Source of the DNA: Flavobacterium fluviale
GTDB lineage: Bacteria; Bacteroidota; Bacteroidia; Flavobacteriales; Flavobacteriaceae
DNA: 64,000 nt
Assembly: GCF_003312915.1 (NCBI RefSeq)
Contig: NZ_CP030261.1
Span: forward strand, 62,001-126,000
Reading direction: 5' to 3'
Position 1 is the first letter of the stretch, and every line of letters begins with the position of its first letter. The notes below the pieces were generated by a model that searched no databases, had not been told where the DNA came from, and was given only the letters and a program-made list of their open reading frames with translations. Of this stretch, positions 16,046 through 23,975 are shown piece after piece. The position numbers and the translations under genes are program-made.

Positions 16046-16408
16046 ATGAATACCACAAAAATGAAAATTTGCTCAAGCTGTGAATCTGAATTCAGCTGTG
16101 GAGATATATCTATAGAAAATAAATGCTGGTGTAATGATTATCCGCCAATCTTCAATCTCTCTGAAGGCGGAGACTGTCTTTGTCCAGTCTGCTTCAAAGA
16201 AGCCTGCGAAGACAAAATAGAGGCTTACGTTGAAACTATTACTCCTCACAATGCTCTAAAAAATAAAGCCATATCTTTACCCAAAACAGAAAAATTAATC
16301 GAGGGCATTGATTACTACACCGAAGATGGCAATATGGTTTTCAAAACTTGGTTTCACTTAAAACGAGGAACTTGCTGCGGAAATGACTGCAGACATTGCC
16401 CGTATTAA
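16046..16408 (+). CDS. Cysteine-rich CWC / DUF5522-type small protein
   Basis: The 120-residue protein (from the ATG at 16046; ATG 16061 is also possible) has two Cys-rich parts. The first has CSSCESEFSCG, CWCNDYP and CLCPVCFKEAC, like the CWC domain. The last 40 residues carry GIDYYTEDGNMVFKTWFH and end in CCGNDCRHCPY, like DUF5522. The cysteines suggest a metal or Fe-S site. Function is unknown. It opens the plus-strand series that continues with cobU, so a link with corrinoid metabolism is possible but unproven. Confidence 0.75.
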   Translation: MNTTKMKICSSCESEFSCGDISIENKCWCNDYPPIFNLSEGGDCLCPVCFKEACEDKIEAYVETITPHNALKNKAISLPKTEKLIEGIDYYTEDGNMVFKTWFHLKRGTCCGNDCRHCPY

Positions 16409-16438
16409 TTGTTAATTATAAATTGTTTGTTGTTAATT

Positions 16439-16816
16439 ATGAAAAACAACATTGTAAAAAATAAAAGTTTTGATTTTGCAATCAGAATTGTCAAACTGTA
16501 TCAATATCTCAGCAGTGAGAAAAAAGAATTTATACTTTCCAAACAACTTCTTAGATCAGGAACAAGTATTGGCGCAATGATCCGAGAAGCAGAACATGCT
16601 GAAAGTAAAAGTGATTTTATTCATAAATTTGCTGTTGCGCAAAAAGAGGCTAATGAGGTTATTTATTGGCTGGAATTGTTAAAAGCAACTGATTATTTAA
16701 ATCAAAAAGAATTTGAAAACATCAACAATGATGCTGTTTCAATTTTAAAATTAATAACCAGCATCATTAAAACATCAAAAAGCCAATTAAGTAAAAGTAG
16801 ACTTCTTCCCAATTAA
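16439..16816 (+). CDS. Four-helix-bundle protein (23S IVS / Avd-like)
   Basis: This 125-residue protein matches the free-standing four-helix-bundle family found in 23S rRNA intervening sequences and as Avd in diversity-generating retroelements: FDFAIRIVKLYQYL, LLRSGTSIGAMIREAEHAES and KLITSIIKTSK are the typical segments. Here there is no rRNA or reverse transcriptase nearby. The start is the ATG at 16439. Both flanks are low-complexity AT tracts. It interrupts the series CWC gene - cobU, so it looks inserted; its job is unknown. Confidence 0.85.
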   Translation: MKNNIVKNKSFDFAIRIVKLYQYLSSEKKEFILSKQLLRSGTSIGAMIREAEHAESKSDFIHKFAVAQKEANEVIYWLELLKATDYLNQKEFENINNDAVSILKLITSIIKTSKSQLSKSRLLPN

Positions 16817-16872
16817 CCAGTAACAATTAACCATTAATAATTAATAATTAATAATTAACAATCAACCATTAT
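16814..16872 (+). repeat. AT-rich 7-bp period tract
   Basis: The spacer before cobU is made of TTAATAA units in tandem (about 16837-16860) and TTAACCA/CAATTAAC words. A similar but shorter tract (16404-16438) precedes the four-helix-bundle gene, so the gene is bracketed. Confidence 0.65.
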
Positions 16873-16873
16873 A

Positions 16874-17398
16874 ATGATTTACCTAATTACCGGCGGCGAG
16901 CGTTCTGGAAAAAGCAGTTATGCTCAGAAAATTGCTTTGAAACTTTCTAATTCTCCCATATATGTAGCAACTGCTCGAAAATGGGACGATGATTTTCAAA
17001 ATCGCATAGACCGCCATCAGCAGGAAAGAGACGAACGCTGGAATAATATTGAAAAAGAAAAATTTTTAAGTGAAATTGATTTTTCTGGTAAAACAGCTTT
17101 AATTGACTGCGTAACGCTTTGGCTGACTAACTTTTTTGTCGACCATAAAAATAATGTCGATTTGAGCTTAGAAGAAGCTAAAAAAGAATTCCTCTCAATT
17201 GCAAGTCAAAAAGATACAAATCTAATTATTGTGACCAACGAAATCGGGATGGGTGTTCACGCTAGTACAGAAATCGGAAGGAAATTTACCGAATTACAAG
17301 GCTGGATGAATCAATTTCTGGCTTCAAATGCAGATGAGGTAGTTTTAATGGTTTCGGGAATTCCGGTTAAGATAAAAGGGGAAAATTCCAAAATTTAA
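16874..17398 (+). CDS. cobU: Adenosylcobinamide kinase / guanylyltransferase
   Basis: A 174-residue CobU: P-loop GGERSGKS (residues 7-14), DRHQQERDERW (46-56) holding His48, the probable guanylylation residue, DCVTLWLTN (78-86) and NEIGMG (122-127). It phosphorylates adenosylcobinamide and then adds GMP to give AdoCbi-GDP, the substrate of CobS downstream. It is slightly short at its C-terminus but all sites are present. A hairpin of repeated TTCCAAA words that includes its stop codon separates it from the bluB-cobT gene. Confidence 0.95.
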   Translation: MIYLITGGERSGKSSYAQKIALKLSNSPIYVATARKWDDDFQNRIDRHQQERDERWNNIEKEKFLSEIDFSGKTALIDCVTLWLTNFFVDHKNNVDLSLEEAKKEFLSIASQKDTNLIIVTNEIGMGVHASTEIGRKFTELQGWMNQFLASNADEVVLMVSGIPVKIKGENSKI

Positions 17399-17515
17399 AT
17401 TCCAAATTCCAAAACTTAGAAAGATAATTCAAAATTTTAAAATCAAAATTACAAAGCTATGCTTTATCTTTACTAGAATGTTATCCATTTTCGAATTTGG
17501 AATTTGGAATTTAAA
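17394..17515. repeat. Inverted pair of TTTGGAATTT words
   Basis: The left arm (17394-17414) includes the cobU stop codon; the right arm (17496-17515) is its inverse and a third unit runs up to the next start codon. The same words occur at 33563-33580 and 33812-33860. Confidence 0.75.
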
Positions 17516-17530
17516 AAATTGGAATTTAAA

Positions 17531-19210
17531 ATGAGCAATCTAGAAGACATATTAAAATCACGCCGCGACACCCGACATTTTACAACTGATGAAGTTCCTG
17601 ATGAAGTAATTCAAAAAGCTTTACAAGCTGGACATTGGGCGCCGTCTGTTGGTTTAACTGATGCTACGAGATATTACATTATTAAATCGGATGAAGTAAA
17701 GACTTCAATTAAAAAGCTATTTTTAGATTACAACAAAAAAGCCGAGGAACTTACCGATAATCCAGAGCAGAAAGAACTTTACCGATCGCTCAAATTAGAA
17801 GCAATTGAAGAAGCGCCAATCGGACTTATTATTGGTTATGATCGTTCGGTTTTAAACCAATTTACTATTGGGACTATTGGCAGTAATGAAGCTGTGAAAT
17901 TTAGTTCGGTTTGTGCGGCTCAGAATATCTGGCTTTCGCTGACTGAACAAGGTTACGGAATGGGCTGGGTTTCGATTCTGAATTATTATCAGTTTAAAAA
18001 AATCCTTGATTTACCTGAAAATATAGAACCGCTTGGTTATTTCTGTATCGGAAAGCCAGCAACAAATTATAATAATCAGCCAATGCTGCAGCAATTGCAT
18101 TGGAAACAAAAATCAGAAGCTCCGATCTGCGCTGAAATCACAGAAATTCATCAAATAAACATTTCTGATTTTGAAGTAAATTCTAAAAATGAAATCGAAA
18201 CTAAACCCGATTTCAACAAACTGCTGCAGGAAAAAATAGATTCAAAAACCAAACCGGTTGGTTCTTTAGGAACTTTAGAAACCTTGGCTTTTCAAATAGC
18301 AAGTGTTTTTGAAACATTAAATCCTAAAATTGCAAAACCCAATATTGTCGTTTTTGCTGCAGATCACGGAATCGCTAATCATGGCGTAAGCGATTATCCG
18401 CAAGATGTTACACGACAAATGGTAACAAATTTTCTCGAAGGCGGTGCCGCAATTAATGTTTTCTGCAAACAAAATAATATTAAATTATCGATTGTCGATG
18501 CTGGTGTAAATTATGATTTTCCAACAAATGCAGATTTGATTGATGCCAAAATTGCAAAAGGAACTCAGTCTTTTTTACACGTTCCTGCGATGAGCGAAAC
18601 CGAAGTTCAATTGTGTTTTGATAAAGGAAAAGATATTGTTCAAAGAATTGCAAAAACAGGTTCGAACTGTATTGGATTTGGTGAAATGGGAATTGGAAAT
18701 ACTTCTACGGCTTCTGTTTTAATGAGCCTCTTAACTGATTATCCTATTGAGGAATGTGTTGGAAGAGGAACTGGAGTTGAAAATGAAAAATTAATTCTAA
18801 AACAAAATATTCTAAAAAAAGCACTCGAAAATTATTCCGGTCAAGCCGATTTAATTTCACAGCTTTCCTATTTTGGCGGTTTTGAAATCATACAAATGGC
18901 TGGCGGAATGCTGGCTGCCTTTGAAAATAAAATGCTGATTTTGGTTGATGGTTTTATCTGCACGACCGCTTTTTTAATCGCTTCTAGAATCAACCCGAAC
19001 ATAAAGCAAAATGCTGTTTTCTGTCATTGTTCTGCAGAAAAAGCACATTTCAAACTTCTAGAATATTTAGATGTCAAGCCCATTTTAAATCTTGATTTAC
19101 GCTTGGGCGAAGGAACGGGCTGTGCAATTGCTTTTCCTATTTTAAAATCGGCTGAGGCATTTTTGAATGAAATGGCTAGTTTTGAAAGCGCTGGAATAAC
19201 TAGGAAATAG
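17531..19210 (+). CDS. bluB-cobT: BluB-CobT fusion: DMB synthase and NaMN:DMB phosphoribosyltransferase
   Basis: The 559-residue protein joins two enzymes. Residues about 1-205 are BluB, a nitroreductase-fold enzyme that fragments FMNH2 with oxygen to 5,6-dimethylbenzimidazole (motifs RRDTRHF, GHWAPSVG, GMGWVSI). Residues about 215-559 are CobT, which makes alpha-ribazole phosphate: ADHGIANHGVS, FGEMGIGNTSTAS, and RLGEGTGCAIAFP with catalytic Glu527, and the closing EMASFESAGI. The start at 17531 gives the usual BluB N-terminus. BluB-CobT fusions are known in other bacteria. The product feeds CobS, the next gene. Confidence 0.93.
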   Translation: MSNLEDILKSRRDTRHFTTDEVPDEVIQKALQAGHWAPSVGLTDATRYYIIKSDEVKTSIKKLFLDYNKKAEELTDNPEQKELYRSLKLEAIEEAPIGLIIGYDRSVLNQFTIGTIGSNEAVKFSSVCAAQNIWLSLTEQGYGMGWVSILNYYQFKKILDLPENIEPLGYFCIGKPATNYNNQPMLQQLHWKQKSEAPICAEITEIHQINISDFEVNSKNEIETKPDFNKLLQEKIDSKTKPVGSLGTLETLAFQIASVFETLNPKIAKPNIVVFAADHGIANHGVSDYPQDVTRQMVTNFLEGGAAINVFCKQNNIKLSIVDAGVNYDFPTNADLIDAKIAKGTQSFLHVPAMSETEVQLCFDKGKDIVQRIAKTGSNCIGFGEMGIGNTSTASVLMSLLTDYPIEECVGRGTGVENEKLILKQNILKKALENYSGQADLISQLSYFGGFEIIQMAGGMLAAFENKMLILVDGFICTTAFLIASRINPNIKQNAVFCHCSAEKAHFKLLEYLDVKPILNLDLRLGEGTGCAIAFPILKSAEAFLNEMASFESAGITRK

Positions 19211-19266
19211 TAATTATTCTAATTACTAAAAATAATTATGTTTCATTATGATTTATTCTCATTTTT

Positions 19267-19366
19267 GTCTTTTCGACGAAGGAGAAATCTCCGTTAGAAG
19301 CTCCACAAAGTTGAGCCTCTTTTAGAGCGGAATTACTTGCGGAGATTTCTCCTTCGTCGAAATGAC
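19267..19366. repeat. REP-like long palindrome, copy 1
   Basis: A 100-bp element whose ends are inverted copies: TCGACGAAGGAGAAATCTCC on the left and its complement GGAGATTTCTCCTTCGTCGA on the right, followed by AATGAC. A related copy lies at 33624-33736. Confidence 0.85.
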
Positions 19367-19390
19367 ATACTAAATGAAATCCAAATATAA

Positions 19391-20188
19391 ATGAAAAAAG
19401 AACTACATATTTTCTTCACCTGTTTAATGTTCTACACTCGAATTCCATGTCCAAAAAACATAACTCATCATCCTGATTATTTAAATAAAGCGACACGATA
19501 TTTCCCTTTTATTGGCTGGATTGTTGGAAGTATCTCCTTCCTAGCTTATTCTCTCTTTGCTCAATTTCTTTATACAGAAACGGCTGTGATTTGTTCGATC
19601 GTGATTTCCGTTTTAACAACTGGAGCTTTCCATGAAGACGGATTTGCAGATGTATGCGACGGATTTGGCGGCGGCTGGACCAAAGAAAAAATCCTGCTGA
19701 TTATGAAAGATAGTGCCATTGGCGCTTACGGAGCAATTGGACTGGTTTTGCTTTTTTTATTAAAATTCAGATTGCTTTCAGAATCTATTTTGTTATTTCA
19801 AGTTTATGATTCAATGGCCGTTTTTAAAATTTTTCTCTTATTTATCTCTGCTCATTCTATAAGTCGTTTAGCAGCGATCAGTATCATTTTTACACATGAA
19901 TATGCTCGCGAAGATGCTTCAAGCAAAAGTAAACCCATTGCGAAACAATATACTTGGAAAGAAGTTTTTGGCTCATTCTTTTTTGGTTTAATTCCTTTTA
20001 TTGTACTTTCTTATTTTGATTACAAATTAATTTTAGCCGTAATTCCTGTATTTATTACCAGATACTTTTTGACTCGTTATTTCCAAAAATGGATTGGCGG
20101 TTACACAGGTGATTGTTTGGGCGCAACCCAGCAAGTCTGCGAAGTTGTATTTTATCTAAGTATTTTATTTTTATGGAAATTTATTTAG
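19391..20188 (+). CDS. cobS: Adenosylcobinamide-GDP ribazoletransferase
   Basis: The 265-residue inner-membrane enzyme has several hydrophobic segments and the conserved loop HEDGFADVCDGFGGGW (residues 81-96) followed by KDSAIGAYGA, the acidic metal site of CobS. It joins AdoCbi-GDP from CobU to alpha-ribazole (phosphate) from CobT, giving adenosylcobalamin (phosphate). Near the C-terminus GGYTGDCLGATQQ is also typical. A palindromic repeat occupies the gap in front of it. It overlaps the cobC start by 16 bases. Confidence 0.95.
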   Translation: MKKELHIFFTCLMFYTRIPCPKNITHHPDYLNKATRYFPFIGWIVGSISFLAYSLFAQFLYTETAVICSIVISVLTTGAFHEDGFADVCDGFGGGWTKEKILLIMKDSAIGAYGAIGLVLLFLLKFRLLSESILLFQVYDSMAVFKIFLLFISAHSISRLAAISIIFTHEYAREDASSKSKPIAKQYTWKEVFGSFFFGLIPFIVLSYFDYKLILAVIPVFITRYFLTRYFQKWIGGYTGDCLGATQQVCEVVFYLSILFLWKFI

Positions 20189-20703
20189 TCCGTCATACCG
20201 AAACCATCTGCGAAAAAGGAATCTGTTACGGGCAATCTGATGTGGAGATTGCCGAGCCTTTTGATGAAATATTTAGTCAAATTATCTCAGAATTACCTTC
20301 AAAAGCAGTGATTTTTTCCAGTCCTTTAAAGCGTTGTTCAATTCTCGCTAGACATATTCAAGAGAAGATAAATACAATTTCGTATCAGGAAGATGAGCGA
20401 CTAAAGGAAATGAATTTTGGAGATTGGGAATTAAAAAGCTGGGATGAAATTCCGCCCGAACAACTCAATCCGTGGATGGAAGATTTTGTAAATATCAAAG
20501 TTTCAAATGGTGAGTCGTTTACAGAGTTACACCTAAGAGTTGCTGATTTTTTAAATGATATTGAAGCGCTCGAAAACCCTGTAATTATTGTTTCTCACGC
20601 AGGAGTTATTAGAAGTATTTTATGCCACCAGACCAAAACACCTTTGAAAAAGGCTTTTGAAAACAAAGTAAATTTCGGACAAGTTATTAAAATAAAACTC
20701 TAA
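20173..20703 (+). CDS. cobC: Histidine phosphatase family protein, probable alpha-ribazole phosphatase
   Basis: This 176-residue protein has the phosphoglycerate-mutase-type catalytic VRHTET (His8) near its start, SSPLKRC in the middle and SHAGVIR with the second catalytic His. These are CobC landmarks; CobC removes the phosphate of alpha-ribazole phosphate or cobalamin phosphate. The function rests on context too, since histidine phosphatases are a wide family. The start at 20173 lies inside cobS (16-base overlap); a longer frame from 20113 is less likely. Confidence 0.9.
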   Translation: MEIYLVRHTETICEKGICYGQSDVEIAEPFDEIFSQIISELPSKAVIFSSPLKRCSILARHIQEKINTISYQEDERLKEMNFGDWELKSWDEIPPEQLNPWMEDFVNIKVSNGESFTELHLRVADFLNDIEALENPVIIVSHAGVIRSILCHQTKTPLKKAFENKVNFGQVIKIKL

Positions 20704-20748
20704 TTTTCGATATAGTTTTACATTTTGCTCCGAAAAGCTAAACAAATT

Positions 20749-20780
20749 TTGAATATTCAATATTTTTAACTTTATCTTTG
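20749..20780 (+). promoter_or_regulatory. Promoter of the riboswitch-btuB transcript
   Basis: TTG (20749-20751), 21 bases, then TATCTTTG (20773-20780) fits the Bacteroidota TTG / TANNTTTG promoter. It ends just before the riboswitch. Confidence 0.65.
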
Positions 20781-20787
20781 CAGCAAA

Positions 20788-20968
20788 TTAAGGTTGTGTT
20801 TTTATAAACACATTAAAAGGGAATCAAGTAAATTCTTGAGCTGTACCCGCAACTGTAAGCTGAGTTCTTAAACGAATGCTTGTTGTTAACTACAAAGCCA
20901 CTGTTACGCCTTGCGTGATGGGAAGGTAAACAACAAGACGCAAGCCAGGAGACCTGCCTTTGTAACTA
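20788..20968 (+). ncRNA. Cobalamin riboswitch
   Basis: The leader of btuB holds the conserved parts of the cobalamin aptamer in order: GGGAATC, GCTGTACCCGCAACTGTAA, AAGCCACTG, GGGAAGG, and the B12 box AAGCCAGGAGACCTGCC (20942-20958). It should shut expression of the receptor and lipoprotein when adenosylcobalamin or a like corrinoid is plentiful. After it, CTCT and AAGAG around 20978-20993 could form a small hairpin near the start codon. The mechanism (translation or termination) is not clear from sequence. Confidence 0.95.
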
Positions 20969-21002
20969 TTATCGAGCTCTCGGGAAAAAGAGTGTAGAAA
21001 TT

Positions 21003-22856
21003 ATGACTAAAAAATTAGGTTTTGCTTTTTGTCTATTGTTGTTGTGCCAGATTGTTTTGGCGCAGAGCGATTCTATTACCAGTTTAAAGGAAGTTTTTGT
21101 TTCAGACAAAAACTTAAAGAAATACTCGGCTTCACAATCTGTTTTAAAACTCAATGATTCCATTATCAATAAAAATGAATCACTTTTAACCGATTTATTA
21201 AATTTCAATTCTACCTTATATTTTAAGGAATACGGCCGTGGAATGCTTTCGACTGTTTCTTTTAGAGGAACGACTTCTTCTCAGACAGCAGTAATTTGGA
21301 ATGGAATAAACATTAATTCTCAAATGAACGGAAGCACCGATTTTAATACAATTTCGGGTTCCGATTATAATTCTATTAGTGTTAAAGCCGGCGGCGGAAG
21401 TGTAATTTACGGAAGCGGTGCCATTGGAGGTACGGTACACTTAAATAATGATTTAGCATTTTTAAATCGTTTTGAAAATAACTTAAGATTAGATTACGGC
21501 AGTTTTAATACCATTGGGATCAATTATAAAACTTCTATTTCCAATAAAAAATGGAGCACTCAGATTGGTTTTTGTAAAAACAGCTCCACAAACGATTATA
21601 AGTATTTGAATCGCTACACTTGGAGAGGCGAACAGCGCTGGAACCAAAACGGACAGTATGACATTATTACTTTGAATGCAAATGTTGGTTACAAAGTAAA
21701 CGAAAACCATATTGTAAAGCTGTATAGTCAGACTTCAAATACAGACAGAAATACATCTTTAATTGTAGAAACAGAAACCAAAAGCAAGTACGTAAATGGT
21801 TTCAACAGAAACCTGCTTGAATACGATGGAAATTTTGGAAAGTTGAAAACCAATTTCAAGACAGCTTATATTTTCGAAAACTATCAATATTTTGCCGACA
21901 ACAGCTCTAAAAATTTTACGTACGGAAAAACCGAAAACTTGATTACAAAGTTAGATTTGGATTATAGTTTGTCTAAATCAACGCAAATCAATGGAATTGT
22001 AGATTATAGCAGAACAAATGGATATGGAAGTAGTTTTGGAAGTCACGTGCGCGAAATTAGTTCGGCTTCTTTATTGCTAAAACAAGATATTGGCAGTAAT
22101 TGGAAAAATGAAATTGGTGTTAGAAAAGAATTTACGAATAACTACAAATCGCCGCTTTTATTCAATTTTGGTTCTACCTATAAATTTAACGATTGGTACA
22201 ATTTAAAACTCAACATTTCCAGAAATTTCAGAATCCCAACATATAACGATTTGTATTGGGAAACTGGGGGAAATCCAAACTTGAAACCAGAAAGCTCTTA
22301 TCAAGGAGAAATTGGAAATGTATTTACGTTTAAAAATTTCACTTGGACGCAGAATTTTTATTACATGAAAATAAAAGACATGCTGCAATGGGTGCCTGGA
22401 ACTGGCGGCATATGGACACCGCAAAACCAAGATAAAGTCAACAGTTATGGAACTGAAACTTTAGTAAGCTGGAGAAAGAATTATGGTAAAAACAATTTTG
22501 CAATAAACGCAACTTATGCTTATACCGTATCTCAGGATGAAGAAACCAAAAACCAGCTCTTTTTTGTTCCTTTTAATAAAGCAACTGGAGCAGTTTCCTA
22601 TTCCAGAAATAGAATCAGCACTTACTACCAAATTCTTTATAACGGTTTTGTTTATACAACCGCTAATAATAGTAAGGATGAAATTATAAACGATTATTTA
22701 ATTTCAAATATCGGAATCGATTATGATCTTAAATTTTTAGATTCTTTTAAAATAGGTTTTCAGGTTTTAAATCTTTTAAATAAAGACTACGAAAGCCTAG
22801 AAAACAGACCAATGCCAGGTCGCAATTTCAATGTGTATTTAACCTTAAAATTTTAA
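21003..22856 (+). CDS. btuB: TonB-dependent receptor, BtuB-like
   Basis: The 617-residue protein has a signal peptide (about residues 1-20), a plug domain (about 30-150, with SFRGTTSSQTAVIWNG and IYGSGAIGGTVHL) and a 22-strand-type barrel ending in LTLKF with a terminal Phe. It lacks the CarboxypepD_reg extension common in this phylum, and its size is like E. coli BtuB. It is directly under a cobalamin riboswitch, so it should import B12 or related corrinoids across the outer membrane. The next gene starts three bases after its stop. Confidence 0.93.
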   Translation: MTKKLGFAFCLLLLCQIVLAQSDSITSLKEVFVSDKNLKKYSASQSVLKLNDSIINKNESLLTDLLNFNSTLYFKEYGRGMLSTVSFRGTTSSQTAVIWNGININSQMNGSTDFNTISGSDYNSISVKAGGGSVIYGSGAIGGTVHLNNDLAFLNRFENNLRLDYGSFNTIGINYKTSISNKKWSTQIGFCKNSSTNDYKYLNRYTWRGEQRWNQNGQYDIITLNANVGYKVNENHIVKLYSQTSNTDRNTSLIVETETKSKYVNGFNRNLLEYDGNFGKLKTNFKTAYIFENYQYFADNSSKNFTYGKTENLITKLDLDYSLSKSTQINGIVDYSRTNGYGSSFGSHVREISSASLLLKQDIGSNWKNEIGVRKEFTNNYKSPLLFNFGSTYKFNDWYNLKLNISRNFRIPTYNDLYWETGGNPNLKPESSYQGEIGNVFTFKNFTWTQNFYYMKIKDMLQWVPGTGGIWTPQNQDKVNSYGTETLVSWRKNYGKNNFAINATYAYTVSQDEETKNQLFFVPFNKATGAVSYSRNRISTYYQILYNGFVYTTANNSKDEIINDYLISNIGIDYDLKFLDSFKIGFQVLNLLNKDYESLENRPMPGRNFNVYLTLKF

Positions 22857-22859
22857 TAT

Positions 22860-23894
22860 ATGAAGTTCAGTAAATTACTTTTAATAGCGTTAAGCATTTC
22901 TTTATTCGTTTCTTGTTCCAGCGATGATGACGACACTCCAAAAGGTGCTTATGACAATGGTTTTTTTATTTTGAATGAAGGAAGTTCAGATGTAGGAAGT
23001 ATTTCATTCTCTAGCAATGATTTTAGTATTTTTACAAAAGACATTTATAAAGCAGAAAACGGAAATGATTTGGTTGGCGGATATTTACAGAATATCTTTT
23101 TTGACGGAGATAAAGCTTATATCATTGCAGGTGGTTCTAATGTAATCAATGTTGTAAATAGATACACTTTTAAATTGATTGCAAAAATTGATTCAGGTCT
23201 TGCAACTCCAAGATATGGTGTGGTGAAAGATGGAAAAGCTTATGTTACCAACGCAAATACTTATTCGTACATCAATCCTGCAACAGGAGATACTGATGAT
23301 TTTGTTGCTGTCATTAACTTAGCTACTAATAAAGTAGAATCAAAAATTGAATTAAACGCAACTGCAAACAGATTAGTTCTAGAAGATGGCAAATTATACA
23401 TCACTGAACCAAACAGCAGCAGTAAACTTTTAATTGTAAATATTGCTACAAAAGCAGTTGAAACTGTAGAAATTGGATACAGTGCAGATTGTATTGAAGA
23501 AGAAAATGGTAATTTATATATTCTTAGAGCACCTTTTTCTGGTAATGGGGAATTAGTAAAAGTAAAATTATCAGACAAATCGGTTTCTAAAATTGGATTC
23601 CCTGACAGTTTAGCTGGAGTTGGTCTTATGGATATTGAAGACAATAAAATTTACTATACAGCAGGAACTTCTGTTTATGTTATGGGCATTAACGCTACAG
23701 CACCTTCAACTACAGCAATTATTACAATCCCTGAAAGTTATATATATGGATTTGCAGTAGAAAACAATCGTATTTACGTTGCAGATGGAAAATTCGATAA
23801 AGACAGTAGAGCGTTCATTTACGACTTAGCTGGAAATTTACAAAAAGAACTAGCAACCGGAGCGGGATCAAACGGTTTTTACTTTAACGATTAA
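22860..23894 (+). CDS. Surface beta-propeller lipoprotein, BtuG-like
   Basis: A 344-residue lipoprotein with lipobox FVSC (Cys19) followed by SSDDDD, the acid-rich pattern linked to surface export in Bacteroidota. The mature part is a run of YncE/DUF5074-type propeller blades, for example VINVVNRYTFKLIAKID, VAVINLATNKVESKIEL and LLIVNIATKAVETVEIG. Gut Bacteroides have a propeller lipoprotein, BtuG, that sits next to BtuB and binds B12 very tightly. The order, spacing and shared riboswitch here make this a likely flavobacterial counterpart. That identity is inference. Confidence 0.78.
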   Translation: MKFSKLLLIALSISLFVSCSSDDDDTPKGAYDNGFFILNEGSSDVGSISFSSNDFSIFTKDIYKAENGNDLVGGYLQNIFFDGDKAYIIAGGSNVINVVNRYTFKLIAKIDSGLATPRYGVVKDGKAYVTNANTYSYINPATGDTDDFVAVINLATNKVESKIELNATANRLVLEDGKLYITEPNSSSKLLIVNIATKAVETVEIGYSADCIEEENGNLYILRAPFSGNGELVKVKLSDKSVSKIGFPDSLAGVGLMDIEDNKIYYTAGTSVYVMGINATAPSTTAIITIPESYIYGFAVENNRIYVADGKFDKDSRAFIYDLAGNLQKELATGAGSNGFYFND

Positions 23895-23928
23895 ACTATT
23901 TAGAATTAGTTTTTGTTTTTTTAACGAA

Positions 23929-23959
23929 AAAAGGCTTTCATTTCTGAAAGCCTTTTTTA
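23929..23959. terminator. Bidirectional terminator after the btuB operon
   Basis: AAAAGGCTTTCA pairs with TGAAAGCCTTTT, flanked by A and T runs, between convergent gene ends. Confidence 0.9.
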
Positions 23960-23975
23960 TTATTTTGAATTGTAA

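Noticed and set aside
16439-16816. Four-helix-bundle gene as a mark of a 23S rRNA intervening sequence or a retroelement
   Set aside because: No rRNA sequence and no reverse transcriptase, template repeat or variable repeat is near.
16837-16860. AT tandem tract as a CRISPR or origin repeat
   Set aside because: Units are 7 bases with no spacers and no DnaA-box cluster was seen.
20113-20172. Upstream extension of the cobC frame
   Set aside because: The added residues read into cobS and lie before the VRHTET catalytic start seen in the family.
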